Source: Andreesenia angusta
Lineage (GTDB): Bacteria; Bacillota; Clostridia; Tissierellales; Gottschalkiaceae
Assembly: GCF_001855385.1 (NCBI RefSeq)
Contig: NZ_MKIE01000005.1
Coordinates: forward strand, 62,001 to 126,000
Direction of reading: 5' to 3'
DNA length: 64,000 nucleotides
Position 1 is the first letter of the stretch. Each line of letters opens with the position of its first letter. The notes beneath the pieces are model-generated. The model saw only the letters and a program-made list of their open reading frames with translations. It had not been told where the DNA came from and searched no databases. This document shows, one piece after another, positions 9,011 through 20,613 of the stretch. The position numbers and the translations under genes were made by a program.

Positions 9011-10286
9011 ACTTTAGTCTTGAAGCAAGTGCTATTTTCACTATTATCTGGCTTAACTCGTTGCTGTCATGCCTTATCTTCTCTTTGTCTGACTCTACAA
9101 GCTTGTCTTTTACGAGAACTATTCCCTTTGCTCTCAGCTTCTCCTCGTCTTCTTCTGTTATAGAAACCATTTCGGCCCCATCTTCGCTATACCTCTTAAG
9201 AGTCTCCTCTGGAATCACACCTATATTGGAGATCACGTAGTCTATCATATCGTCATAGGAGTGTTCAAGCACGGCCTCTACATGGTCGTATATCCCGTAT
9301 CCATCCGTCTCTCCTGGCTGTGTCATTACGTTCCCTATGTACACTTTAGTAGCCTTCGACTCTTTTACAGCCTTGGCCATGCCTTCCACAAGCAAGTTAG
9401 GTATTACGCTTGTGTAGAGGCTTCCAGGCCCCAGTACGATACAGTCTGCATTCGATATTTCAAAGAGGCTTTCATCTAGGGGCTTTGAATGATCCGGCTC
9501 TATTCTGACTCTCTCTATTCTCTTCCCTGTCTCTCTGCTCTTTATAGGGATTTCAGACTCTCCCTTCACCTTTATGCCTCCCTGAAGTTCAGCCACAAGC
9601 TCTATGTCTTCAAGCGTCACAGGAAGCACCTTGCCTTTTACAGCAAGCACGTTGCTCATCTCTTTTATGGCCTTGTTGAAATCTCCGTATATCTCATTCA
9701 TGGCCGCTATAAAGAGATTCCCAAAGCTCTGCCCTTTAAGGCTTCCCTCTTTGAACCTGTGGTTTAGAAGCTTCTGCATCGTAGGCTCTGTGTCTGCAAG
9801 CGCAAGTATGCAGTTTCTGATATCTCCTGGCGGGAGCATCCCCATCTCGTCTCTGAGAACTCCTGATCCTCCTCCGTCGTCTGCCACAGTGACTATTGCC
9901 GTTATGTTGGAAGTGTAATTTTTAAGCCCTCTTAAAAGTACAGAAAGCCCTGTTCCACCGCCTAGGACCACTATCTTTGGTCCCTTTGAAAGCACCTGCT
10001 CTCTGTGAATTATCTCATCTACCGCATTGCTGTCGAACACCCTGTAGTTATTGAAGCTTCTGATTATTTTCAGCAATGCCCTTATTCCTCCACTCCCGGC
10101 TACTCCCAGCAGAAAGACTCCAAGTATTATAAGCGTTGAGGAAAACATCCTGTCGTTTCTCCAAGGTATCTGCACTCCATAGAAAAAAGTCACCACTCCG
10201 GACAGAAAGAGAATGAATCCGAGAGCGCCGAGAGCTATCCAGTGCTTTATATTGAAAAGCAGCCTTCTCCACCTTAAAATCTTCAT
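9009..10286 (-). CDS. yvcK: YvcK/CofD-family gluconeogenesis factor
   Basis: 425-residue protein of the YvcK family, which is needed for growth on gluconeogenic carbon sources and for correct placement of wall synthesis in Bacillus, probably by binding UDP-sugars. The Rossmann-like CofD core starts VVLGGGTGLSVLLRGLK (about residue 108). Two hydrophobic segments (about 14-35 and 44-66) precede it and should anchor the protein in the membrane; the Bacillus protein lacks them. VADDGGGSGVLRDE follows as in the family. The ATG has GAGGAG six bases upstream. It is the last gene of murB-PHP-rapZ-yvcK. Confidence 0.93.
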   Translation of the reverse strand: MKILRWRRLLFNIKHWIALGALGFILFLSGVVTFFYGVQIPWRNDRMFSSTLIILGVFLLGVAGSGGIRALLKIIRSFNNYRVFDSNAVDEIIHREQVLSKGPKIVVLGGGTGLSVLLRGLKNYTSNITAIVTVADDGGGSGVLRDEMGMLPPGDIRNCILALADTEPTMQKLLNHRFKEGSLKGQSFGNLFIAAMNEIYGDFNKAIKEMSNVLAVKGKVLPVTLEDIELVAELQGGIKVKGESEIPIKSRETGKRIERVRIEPDHSKPLDESLFEISNADCIVLGPGSLYTSVIPNLLVEGMAKAVKESKATKVYIGNVMTQPGETDGYGIYDHVEAVLEHSYDDMIDYVISNIGVIPEETLKRYSEDGAEMVSITEEDEEKLRAKGIVLVKDKLVESDKEKIRHDSNELSQIIVKIALASRLK

Positions 10287-10304
10287 AGTTATCTCCTCTT
10301 GACC

Positions 10305-11159
10305 TTACTTTTCCTGCTCTCTGTGTATAACCGTAACCCTGTATTCCTTGTCTAGCAGATATTCATTAAGCTCGTTGGCTATAGTGACTGATCTGTGCTT
10401 GCCCCCAGTACAGCCTATGCCTATCACAAGCTGGCTTTTTCCCTCTTTTATATAGTATGGAATCAAATACTCCACCATGCCCTTGAGCTTCTCTAAAAAA
10501 ACTCTAGACTCTTCAAAGCCCATGACATATTCTCTTACCTCGCTGTCGTTTCCAGTAAGAGGTCTGAGTTCGTCTATATAGTAGGGATTGGGAAGAAATC
10601 TGACGTCGAAGAGCAAATCTATGTCCATAGGTATCCCCTTCTTGAATCCGAATGACACTACTGAGATGGAAAGCTTCTCGGACTTGCTTCCCTCTAAGAA
10701 TATCTTCGTTACCTCTTCTTTGAGTTTTCCAAGCGTCATATTCGACGTGTCTATTATATGGTTTGCCTTGCTCTTTATGCCCTTGAGCTCTTCTCTTTCA
10801 AGCTCTATTCCCTTTACTATGCCTCCGTCTGGGCTGAAAGGATGTGGCCTTCTAAGCTCCTTAAATCTCTTTGTAAGCACCCTGTCAGATGCGTCTAGGA
10901 AAAGTATCTCGTAGTCTATGTCTGACTCACTCAGATCTTTTATGTTTTCAAAAAACTTGTGTATTGCGTCACTCTCTTTGGTGTTTATAAGAAGCGCCAC
11001 ATTCTCGAAATCGCTTTTCTTGCTCATTGTGAGCTCCACAAAGTCCTTAAGCAGCACAGGTGGAAGGTTCGCTATACAGTAGAATCCCTGGTCCTCTAGC
11101 ACTTTCAGCACTTCACTCTTTCCCGCTCCTGAAAGCCCTGTTATTATTATAAACTTCAT
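10305..11159 (-). CDS. rapZ: RapZ/YvcJ nucleotide-binding protein
   Basis: 284-residue RapZ-family P-loop protein. In enterobacteria RapZ guides decay of the GlmZ small RNA and so controls glucosamine-6-phosphate synthase; the Firmicutes orthologue YvcJ binds and hydrolyses nucleotides and its role is less clear. The P-loop is GLSGAGKS (8-15). The C-terminal domain holds GCTGGKHRSV, the family signature. The ATG at 11159 has GGGAGG six bases upstream; an in-frame ATG at 11186 would overlap the PHP gene and is rejected. The rapZ-yvcK pairing is conserved in Firmicutes. Confidence 0.95.
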   Translation of the reverse strand: MKFIIITGLSGAGKSEVLKVLEDQGFYCIANLPPVLLKDFVELTMSKKSDFENVALLINTKESDAIHKFFENIKDLSESDIDYEILFLDASDRVLTKRFKELRRPHPFSPDGGIVKGIELEREELKGIKSKANHIIDTSNMTLGKLKEEVTKIFLEGSKSEKLSISVVSFGFKKGIPMDIDLLFDVRFLPNPYYIDELRPLTGNDSEVREYVMGFEESRVFLEKLKGMVEYLIPYYIKEGKSQLVIGIGCTGGKHRSVTIANELNEYLLDKEYRVTVIHREQEK

Positions 11160-11161
11160 CT

Positions 11162-11911
11162 CTATTCCTCCCAATCTTCTTTCCACTCGCAGTTCTGTTC
11201 TACGTTGTAGATCAGCTTTCTGTTCAGCCTAGCCATCTTGACTACTTCCATAGCCCTGCTGACTTCCCCAACCCTTTCAGGGCTGTGAGCATCGCTGTTT
11301 ATCACAAACTTAACCCCGGTGTCTTTTGCAATATTCAGATTTCTAAAGTTCAGCTGCCCATGGTTGGGGCTTGCATTTATCTCAAGCATAGTCCCATGCT
11401 CTTTTGCAACCTCAGCTATCTTTTTTATGTCTACTCTCATCCTGTCGCCTAGATGGGTTATTATATCCACATTGTACTTCTTTATGGCACCTATTATCGC
11501 ATCGCTGTTTAGCTGCCTTATCTTCTTGAAGCTGAACAGGTTCATTGCATACATCCTGTAGAGATCTATCCACTTCTTCATCCTGGTGCCATAATGGTAT
11601 CCTACAAGCAGTATATCCATTATATCAAGTATCTCCTGGTCTACATCTATATTCCCGGAGTAGTCCACTATATTGGCTTCAACTCCCAGCAGTATCCTTA
11701 TATCCTTGTACTCCTGGTTCAAGCTGTCAACCTCTTCTCTCATCTTGAAGAAGCTCTCTCTCTTGGTCTTGAATACAAGGTGTCCTGGCCCGTGGTCTGT
11801 TATAGCTATTTCCTTTAATCCCTTTTTCAGGGCTGCCTCCACGTTCTGCCTAATAGTGCCTTTGCCGTGACTGTAAACAGTGTGTGTGTGGTAATCTCCA
11901 GTCAGTATCAT
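11162..11911 (-). CDS. PHP-domain phosphoesterase (YcdX-like), copy 1
   Basis: 249-residue polymerase-and-histidinol-phosphatase domain protein. DYHTHTVYSHGKG at the start, ITDHGPGH, GVEANIVDYSG, DIITHLGD and INSDAHSPERVG carry the His/Asp/Glu residues that bind the three metals in this family. It likely hydrolyses a phosphate ester in the cytoplasm; the substrate is unknown. The ATG at 11911 follows GGTGAATTG. It lies two bases upstream of rapZ and downstream of murB in a probable operon. A clear paralogue is encoded at 16644-17369. Confidence 0.9.
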   Translation of the reverse strand: MILTGDYHTHTVYSHGKGTIRQNVEAALKKGLKEIAITDHGPGHLVFKTKRESFFKMREEVDSLNQEYKDIRILLGVEANIVDYSGNIDVDQEILDIMDILLVGYHYGTRMKKWIDLYRMYAMNLFSFKKIRQLNSDAIIGAIKKYNVDIITHLGDRMRVDIKKIAEVAKEHGTMLEINASPNHGQLNFRNLNIAKDTGVKFVINSDAHSPERVGEVSRAMEVVKMARLNRKLIYNVEQNCEWKEDWEE

Positions 11912-11929
11912 CAATTCACCGTCCTGTCG

Positions 11930-12847
11930 CTATATTTCTTCCCCTATTATCCTTATCTCCGGCTCAAGCTGAATACCAAATTTGTCGTATACAGTCTTCT
12001 GTACAACGCCTATCAAGTTCAGTACATCTTCTGCCTTCGATTCGCCTAGATTGACCACAAAGCCGCAGTGCTTTTCAGAGACCTGTATATTCCTGTGTCT
12101 AAGTCCTCTAAGCCCTGCGTCTTCTATCAGCTTTCCGGCAAAATATCCCTCAGGTCTTTTGAAAGTGCTACCACCACTTGGAAGATGCAATGGCTGCTTG
12201 CTTGTCCTTCTCTCTGTGTAGTCATCTATCTTGGACTTTATCTCGTCTCGGTCTCCTCGATTAAGGCTTATCTCTACCTTGAGCACTACAAGCCCTTCAG
12301 CCTGGACAAGGCTCTTTCTGTATCCAAAAGCCATCTCCTCTCCGCTGTACTCTTTCACCTGTCCCTCGGAGTCTATACAGGTTACAGCGCTCACATAGTC
12401 CTTTATCTCTCCGCCATAAGCTCCTGCGTTCATAGTCACAGCTCCGCCTATTGTGCCTGGGATTCCGCTTGCAAATTCGAATCCACCTAGCGAATGTTCA
12501 AGCGCTTTGCTGGATATCTTGCTCATAAGCGCACCCGCCTCGGCCACTATCTTCTCTTCGTATACGCTTACATCCGACAGCAGCTCCGCTATCTTAACCA
12601 CTACTCCTCTTATGCCCCCGTCTCTCACAAGCAAATTGCTTCCATTTCCTATTACAGTTACGGGGATGTCTTCGCTCCTGCATATATTCAGAACATCTTC
12701 GACTTCCTCTATGCTTGAAGGCTCTACAAGCAAGTCTGCAGGCCCTCCTATCTTAAAAGTGGTGTGGCGTTTCATAGGCTCGTCCACCATCACTCTCCCG
12801 TTTGCTACCACACTCTCTATCTTCTCTAAAATTCTCTCTTTATCCAT
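11930..12847 (-). CDS. murB: UDP-N-acetylenolpyruvoylglucosamine reductase
   Basis: FAD enzyme that reduces UDP-GlcNAc-enolpyruvate to UDP-MurNAc, the second committed step of peptidoglycan precursor synthesis. At 305 residues it is the shorter Gram-positive type. VIGNGSNLLVRDGG is the FAD-binding segment, GIPGTIGGAVTMNAGAYGG the central motif, and PSGGSTFKRP carries the catalytic serine. LEPEIRIIG near the end holds the conserved glutamate. The ATG has AGAGGTG five bases upstream. It heads murB-PHP-rapZ-yvcK and lies just after the terminator of the pyruvate:ferredoxin oxidoreductase gene. Confidence 0.97.
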   Translation of the reverse strand: MDKERILEKIESVVANGRVMVDEPMKRHTTFKIGGPADLLVEPSSIEEVEDVLNICRSEDIPVTVIGNGSNLLVRDGGIRGVVVKIAELLSDVSVYEEKIVAEAGALMSKISSKALEHSLGGFEFASGIPGTIGGAVTMNAGAYGGEIKDYVSAVTCIDSEGQVKEYSGEEMAFGYRKSLVQAEGLVVLKVEISLNRGDRDEIKSKIDDYTERRTSKQPLHLPSGGSTFKRPEGYFAGKLIEDAGLRGLRHRNIQVSEKHCGFVVNLGESKAEDVLNLIGVVQKTVYDKFGIQLEPEIRIIGEEI

Positions 12848-12882
12848 CTCTGCACCTCTGCTCTGTTATCTTTCATACCTTA

Positions 12883-12888
12883 AGTATA
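12883..12888 (-). promoter_or_regulatory. Candidate -10 box for murB operon
   Basis: TATACT on the minus strand, about 36 bases upstream of the murB start and downstream of the nifJ terminator, so the murB operon can be transcribed independently. No good -35 box is present 16-18 bases upstream. Confidence 0.35.
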
Positions 12889-12904
12889 CTCGGTTTTCAT
12901 GCAA

Positions 12905-12940
12905 AATAAAAGACTGAGTAGCTATGTACTCAGTCTTTTT
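12905..12940 (-). terminator. Terminator of the pyruvate:ferredoxin oxidoreductase gene
   Basis: AAAAGACTGAGTA pairs with TACTCAGTCTTTT over 13 bases around a six-base loop, ten bases after the nifJ stop codon, with a T-rich tail on the minus strand. Confidence 0.9.
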
Positions 12941-12949
12941 GGGTTTATA

Positions 12950-16492
<3,543 letters not shown>

Positions 16493-16520
16493 TTAGAATT
16501 TTTTGCTAGCTCGCTATTTC

Positions 16521-16530
16521 TTGTATACAA
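16521..16530. promoter_or_regulatory. Perfect 10-base palindrome downstream of the nifJ promoter
   Basis: TTGTATACAA lies 18 bases downstream of the -10 box, within the first transcribed bases of nifJ. The symmetry suggests a repressor operator; no regulator can be named. Confidence 0.3.
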
Positions 16531-16548
16531 TTTTGCCTCATGTTCTAG

Positions 16549-16578
16549 AGTATACTTGAATATATGCCCTTTAGTCAA
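16549..16578 (-). promoter_or_regulatory. Sigma-A promoter of nifJ
   Basis: TTGACT (16573-16578) and TATACT (16549-16554), spaced 18 bases, about 70 bases upstream of the nifJ start. It is the best promoter match between the upstream PHP gene and nifJ. Confidence 0.7.
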
Positions 16579-16591
16579 GATTCTGAAAATT
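16577..16591 (-). promoter_or_regulatory. CodY-like box at the nifJ promoter
   Basis: Read on the minus strand, AATTTTCAGAATCTT matches 13 of 15 positions of the CodY consensus AATTTTCWGAAAATT. It abuts and slightly overlaps the -35 box, a position where a bound regulator would affect transcription. CodY responds to branched-chain amino acids and GTP in Firmicutes. That this organism has CodY is assumed. Confidence 0.5.
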
Positions 16592-16643
16592 CTTTTTACG
16601 TATAATCAATCTTATTTTCACAGGTTTTTTCTATATTACCACT

Positions 16644-17369
16644 CTATTTAAACCTATGCTTGCCTTTGCTCTTGAAGTAATCTATCATCTTGTCTTCAGA
16701 AGTGCTTAAAAACGAATCTTCGCCTATTGACACGTACTTGAACACTTCCTCTATCTTATCTGTACGCCCGATGTCAAAAGCTATATGAGCATCGCTCCCC
16801 ACTACCATAGGCACCCCGTACTCCTCGCACATCCTGGCTATCTCCATGCAGTTGCCCATGCTTCCAGCTCTGCTTGAGAGAAAAGAACTATTGTTTATTT
16901 CTATAAGTGTGTTCGTCTCCTTGGCCTTCTTGACTACAACTTCCTTGTCTATTGGAAAATTCGGGTTCCCCAAATGTCCTATTATGTCCACATACGGATT
17001 TTCCATGGCTTTCATAACGGCATTAGTGTTTTCCTTGTAATTTCCTGGTCTTATGCAGACGTCATGCATCGAAGCTATGACAACGTCAAGATTCTCAAGC
17101 ACTGAATCCTCTATATCCAGATTCCCCTCGAAGTCCAGTATATTGGCTTCAACTCCCTTTAGTATCTTAACTCCACATATCTCGTCTGGAATTACCTTCT
17201 GGTTTATTATATGGTATATATTTGGGCTCCCTGGCATAGACGGTCCATGGTCTGTTATTGCCACCATCTTAAGCCCCTTTTCACTTGCCACTTTCGCTAT
17301 CTCCATAACAGTGCTGTATGCGTGTCCGCTTGAGACTGTATGGCAATGCGTATCTACTACAAATTTCAT
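16644..17369 (-). CDS. PHP-domain phosphoesterase (YcdX-like), copy 2
   Basis: 241-residue PHP phosphoesterase, a paralogue of the gene at 11162-11911: both have ITDHGP, a GVEANI(V/L)D segment and a DAH triad near the C-terminus. Metal ligands are visible in DTHCHTVSSGHAYS, ITDHGPSM, ASMHDV, IIGHLGN and GSDAHIAF. The ATG at 17369 overlaps the hprK stop codon as ATGA, with GAGG eight bases upstream, so translation is probably coupled to hprK. A GTG at 17378 is an inferior alternative. The substrate is unknown; linkage to hprK is common in Clostridia as far as I recall. Confidence 0.9.
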   Translation of the reverse strand: MKFVVDTHCHTVSSGHAYSTVMEIAKVASEKGLKMVAITDHGPSMPGSPNIYHIINQKVIPDEICGVKILKGVEANILDFEGNLDIEDSVLENLDVVIASMHDVCIRPGNYKENTNAVMKAMENPYVDIIGHLGNPNFPIDKEVVVKKAKETNTLIEINNSSFLSSRAGSMGNCMEIARMCEEYGVPMVVGSDAHIAFDIGRTDKIEEVFKYVSIGEDSFLSTSEDKMIDYFKSKGKHRFK

Positions 17370-18319
17370 TCTATCCACCTCACTTGTTTTAGCGATTCCT
17401 TTCTCTTTTGAAGCTCCTCTTTCAGCTTTTTGTCAAGCTCTGCAGCCGCATTGTATCCGAACTGCTTCTGCCTTGTATTTCTGGCGGCCACCTCGACTAT
17501 CATGGCCAGATTCCTTCCAGGCTGAACAGGAACGGTGACTCTAGGTACATTTATACCCAGTATGTCTTTCGTATTCTCATCCATTCCAACTCTGTCATAC
17601 TCTTTGTGCTCATCCCAGTGCTCAAGCTCCACCACAAGGTCCAGTATCTCCCAGGTCTTTACAGCCCCAACGCCGTAGAGCCTCTTTATGTCGAGTATAC
17701 CTATTCCTCTTATCTCCATGAAATGCCTTATGATAGCAGGCGATGTGCCCCTGAGCATGTCGTCTATTCGCTTTATCTCTACGGCGTCATCTGCTACAAG
17801 CCTGTGTCCTCTCTTTATCAGTTCCAGCGCCGTCTCGCTCTTTCCGACTCCACTCTTGCCCATTATAAGCACTCCCATGCCGAAAACCTCGAGGAGCACT
17901 CCGTGCATGGTGGTCTTTGGAGCCAGCACGTCCTCTAAATAGACTATGAGCTTGCTTATAAACTTGGTGGTCGGAAGCTTTGTCTTCAGCAGTAGCACGC
18001 CGTGCTTCTCGGCCAAACTCTTTATGTCCGGGAAAGCGTATATATTGTTGGCTATTATAAAGGCGGGGATTGGGTACTTGAAGAGCGTCTCTATCCTCTC
18101 CGACCTCAGGTCTTCAGGGAGCGAGAGCAAATACTCCTTCTCCTGCTCACCTAGAACCTGTATCCTGCTCTGTACGAAGTGCTTGTAAAACCCTGTCATT
18201 TGAAGGCCTGGACGGTTTATCTCTATCCCAGATATGTTTATCTTTTCCAACCCCTCTGGCCTGTATATTATCTCTAGCCCTACATTTTTTATAAGGTCGT
18301 GCAAGTTGAGAGAATACAA
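17366..18319 (-). CDS. hprK: HPr kinase/phosphorylase
   Basis: Bifunctional enzyme that phosphorylates HPr on Ser46 when glycolytic intermediates are high and removes the phosphate when they are low, setting carbon catabolite repression. At 317 residues it is full length. His139 in TTMHGVLLEVFG, the P-loop GKSGVGKS (154-161), DDAVEIK and the signature EIRGIGILDIKRLYG (203-217) are all intact. The start is a TTG seven bases after GGGGTG. It follows uvrC by six bases. Its substrate HPr is encoded about 10 kb away; no PTS permease is in the window. Confidence 0.97.
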   Translation of the reverse strand: MYSLNLHDLIKNVGLEIIYRPEGLEKINISGIEINRPGLQMTGFYKHFVQSRIQVLGEQEKEYLLSLPEDLRSERIETLFKYPIPAFIIANNIYAFPDIKSLAEKHGVLLLKTKLPTTKFISKLIVYLEDVLAPKTTMHGVLLEVFGMGVLIMGKSGVGKSETALELIKRGHRLVADDAVEIKRIDDMLRGTSPAIIRHFMEIRGIGILDIKRLYGVGAVKTWEILDLVVELEHWDEHKEYDRVGMDENTKDILGINVPRVTVPVQPGRNLAMIVEVAARNTRQKQFGYNAAAELDKKLKEELQKRKESLKQVRWIE

Positions 18320-18325
18320 ATATCA

Positions 18326-20191
18326 TCACCCCTGTCTCTTTCTAAAGTATTCATATAGTTCACTGGCGACTTTTAAGTTCATGCCCTCCACTTTCGAAAG
18401 GCTCTCTATATCAGCGCTTTTTATATTGGCTATGCTTCCGAAGTGAGCCAGCAGGTTCTTCTTTCTCACGGCCCCTATGCCGGGTGCGGTGTCCAGCACA
18501 GACTTTATCATCTGCTTGTTCATAAGCTCCCTGTGGTACCCTATGGCAAATCTGTGGGCTTCATCCTGTATTCTGCTTATAAGCTTGAACGCAGGGGAGT
18601 TCTTGGCAAACTCTATCTCCTCGTTCTCGTATATAAGCCCTCTCGTCCTGTGAGCGTCGTCTTTCACCATTCCGCAGACAGGTATTTCAAACCCAAGCTT
18701 TTTCAAGACCTTCTTGGCAGTGTTGACCTGGCCCTTTCCCCCGTCCATCATTATGAGGTCGGGAAATACAGAGAAGTTCTCTATAGCTATCTCTCTCTTC
18801 TTGGACTCTTCCAGTTCCTCAATGCCTCGCCTGAACCTTCTCTCCAGCACTTCTTCAAGCGAGCTGTAGTCATCAGGCCCTTTGACGTACTTTATCTTGA
18901 ACTTCCTGTAGTCTTTTTTGCTCGACTTCCCGTTTTGAAACACCACCATAGATCCGACCGAGTTTACGCCCTGTGTGTTCGAAATATCGTAGGCCTCTAT
19001 TCTGAGAGGGATTTTCTCAAGACCCAAGCAAGATTTCAGCTCGTCCAAGGCAAGAGTAGAGTCGTCTTTCGAAGCCCTTATCTTGGTGGAGTTTTTCTTA
19101 AGCGACTCGAAGGCATTCTTCTTCACCATCTCCATAAGATCTGCTCTTTCCCCTCGCTTCGGGACTGTCACATGGCTTTTCTTGCCCTTGAGCCCTGAAA
19201 GCCAACCCTCCAACAGCTCTAAGTCTAAAAACTCCTCTTCCACCAATATCTCCTTTGGAATATGAGATGCCGTCAAATAGAACTGCTTTATAAAAGAGGA
19301 CAGCAATTCGCCTTTGGAAAGACCCTCTGTATTGTCCAGCATATAGTCTTCCCTTCCAACTATTTTACCACTTCTGATGTAGAAAATCTGCACGCAGGCT
19401 TCATCCAGTCCTCTGGCTATACCTATTACATCCTGGTCCAAGCTGTCGTCTCTCACTATCTTCTGCTTTTCAACTATGGCTCGGAGCGATTCCAGCCTGT
19501 CTCTGTACTTTACAGCCTCTTCAAATTCAAGCTTTTCGGCTGCTTCCATCATCTTGGACTCTATCTCTGAGACTAGCTTGCTGCCCTTGCCCTCTAAAAA
19601 CATGATGACCTCTCTCACCATTTCACCATACTCAATTTCATCTATCTCTTTAAAGCACGGCCCGGGACATTTCCCTATATGGTAGTTGAGGCACGGCCTC
19701 TTCAGCCTTGGACCCCTGTCTAAGTTCAAACTGCAGGTTCGGAGTTTGTAGCACTCGCCGATTATATCTATTACGTCGTTTACGGCAGTAGCATTTGTAT
19801 ACGGTCCGAAATACCTCCCGCCCCTCTTTTTCTTGGAGCGCGTCTTTATGACCCTTGGATATCTTTCGTCTGTAGTCACCACTATATACGGATACTGCTT
19901 GTCGTCTCTCAGAAGTATATTGTACTTGGGCTTATGCTTTTTTATCAGATTTGCCTCAAGTATAAGCGCCTCCATCTCTGTGTCTGTGATTATATACTCG
20001 AAGTGGTCTATATTCGAGACCATGACTTTAGTCTTCTGGCTGTGGCTCTTCCCTGACTGAAAGTACTGGCTCACCCTGTTTTTAAGGGACACGGCCTTTC
20101 CCACGTATATTATCTCCTCTAGCTCGTTCTTCATAATATAGACTCCAGGAAGCTTGGGGAGGCTCTTTAGCTCTTCTCTTATATCAAACAA
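18326..20191 (-). CDS. uvrC: Excinuclease ABC subunit C
   Basis: UvrC makes the two incisions around a DNA lesion in nucleotide excision repair. GIY-YIG nuclease domain at the N-terminus (GVYIMKN and YVGKAVSLKNRV), a UVR motif that contacts UvrB in the middle, an RNase-H-like nuclease domain, and C-terminal helix-hairpin-helix motifs (TAPGIGAVRKKNLLAHFG). I start it at a TTG at 20191 that gives the usual beginning M-F-D-I-R-E-E-L; an in-frame GTG at 20203 is the alternative. About 621 residues. It is the last repair gene of uvrB-uvrA-(unknown)-uvrC and leads into hprK. Confidence 0.96.
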   Translation of the reverse strand: MFDIREELKSLPKLPGVYIMKNELEEIIYVGKAVSLKNRVSQYFQSGKSHSQKTKVMVSNIDHFEYIITDTEMEALILEANLIKKHKPKYNILLRDDKQYPYIVVTTDERYPRVIKTRSKKKRGGRYFGPYTNATAVNDVIDIIGECYKLRTCSLNLDRGPRLKRPCLNYHIGKCPGPCFKEIDEIEYGEMVREVIMFLEGKGSKLVSEIESKMMEAAEKLEFEEAVKYRDRLESLRAIVEKQKIVRDDSLDQDVIGIARGLDEACVQIFYIRSGKIVGREDYMLDNTEGLSKGELLSSFIKQFYLTASHIPKEILVEEEFLDLELLEGWLSGLKGKKSHVTVPKRGERADLMEMVKKNAFESLKKNSTKIRASKDDSTLALDELKSCLGLEKIPLRIEAYDISNTQGVNSVGSMVVFQNGKSSKKDYRKFKIKYVKGPDDYSSLEEVLERRFRRGIEELEESKKREIAIENFSVFPDLIMMDGGKGQVNTAKKVLKKLGFEIPVCGMVKDDAHRTRGLIYENEEIEFAKNSPAFKLISRIQDEAHRFAIGYHRELMNKQMIKSVLDTAPGIGAVRKKNLLAHFGSIANIKSADIESLSKVEGMNLKVASELYEYFRKRQG

Positions 20192-20211
20192 GTCTCTCAC
20201 CACTGTTCTCT

Positions 20212-20598
20212 CTATTTCTCAAGTTTTGCGTTCACCCATTCCGAGAGCTCAGCTATCTGGCACTCGTCTAGCTCGCCTATGTTTTCCAGAAACACATGCG
20301 TATAAGACTTTTCATCTAGCCTTCTGGCTATAGTCTCTAAGCTCATGTCGTAGAAAGTCGTGACACTTCCATTTTTCCTAAACCTGTCTAGCGACTCTGC
20401 GTCTCTTATCTCCAGGAAGCTTATGCCCAAAGTCTCCACGTTCTCCCTTATCTTGTATGGCTCTTGCTGGTTCACAAATGTGTACATATGGTTTTTCCAA
20501 TTGTCCACAGAGCTGTAGACCTCGACATTCACCCTGTTCAAATCTGAAACCTCGATATTTATTCTCACCATCTCGTCTAACTTCTGTTTTAAGTCCAT
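20212..20598 (-). CDS. Unknown 128-residue protein in the uvr operon
   Basis: I do not recognise this protein. It has no signal peptide, membrane segment, cysteine pair or known catalytic motif. It is acidic and mixed alpha/beta in appearance, beginning MDLKQKLDEMVRINIEV and ending in a helix (CQIAELSEWVNAKLEK). The start is well supported by GAGGTGG before the ATG. It lies 15 bases after uvrA and 20 before the uvrC start, so it must be made together with the repair proteins. A role in repair is suggested only by position. Confidence 0.75.
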   Translation of the reverse strand: MDLKQKLDEMVRINIEVSDLNRVNVEVYSSVDNWKNHMYTFVNQQEPYKIRENVETLGISFLEIRDAESLDRFRKNGSVTTFYDMSLETIARRLDEKSYTHVFLENIGELDECQIAELSEWVNAKLEK

Positions 20599-20613
20599 CT
20601 CTATCCCACCTCT

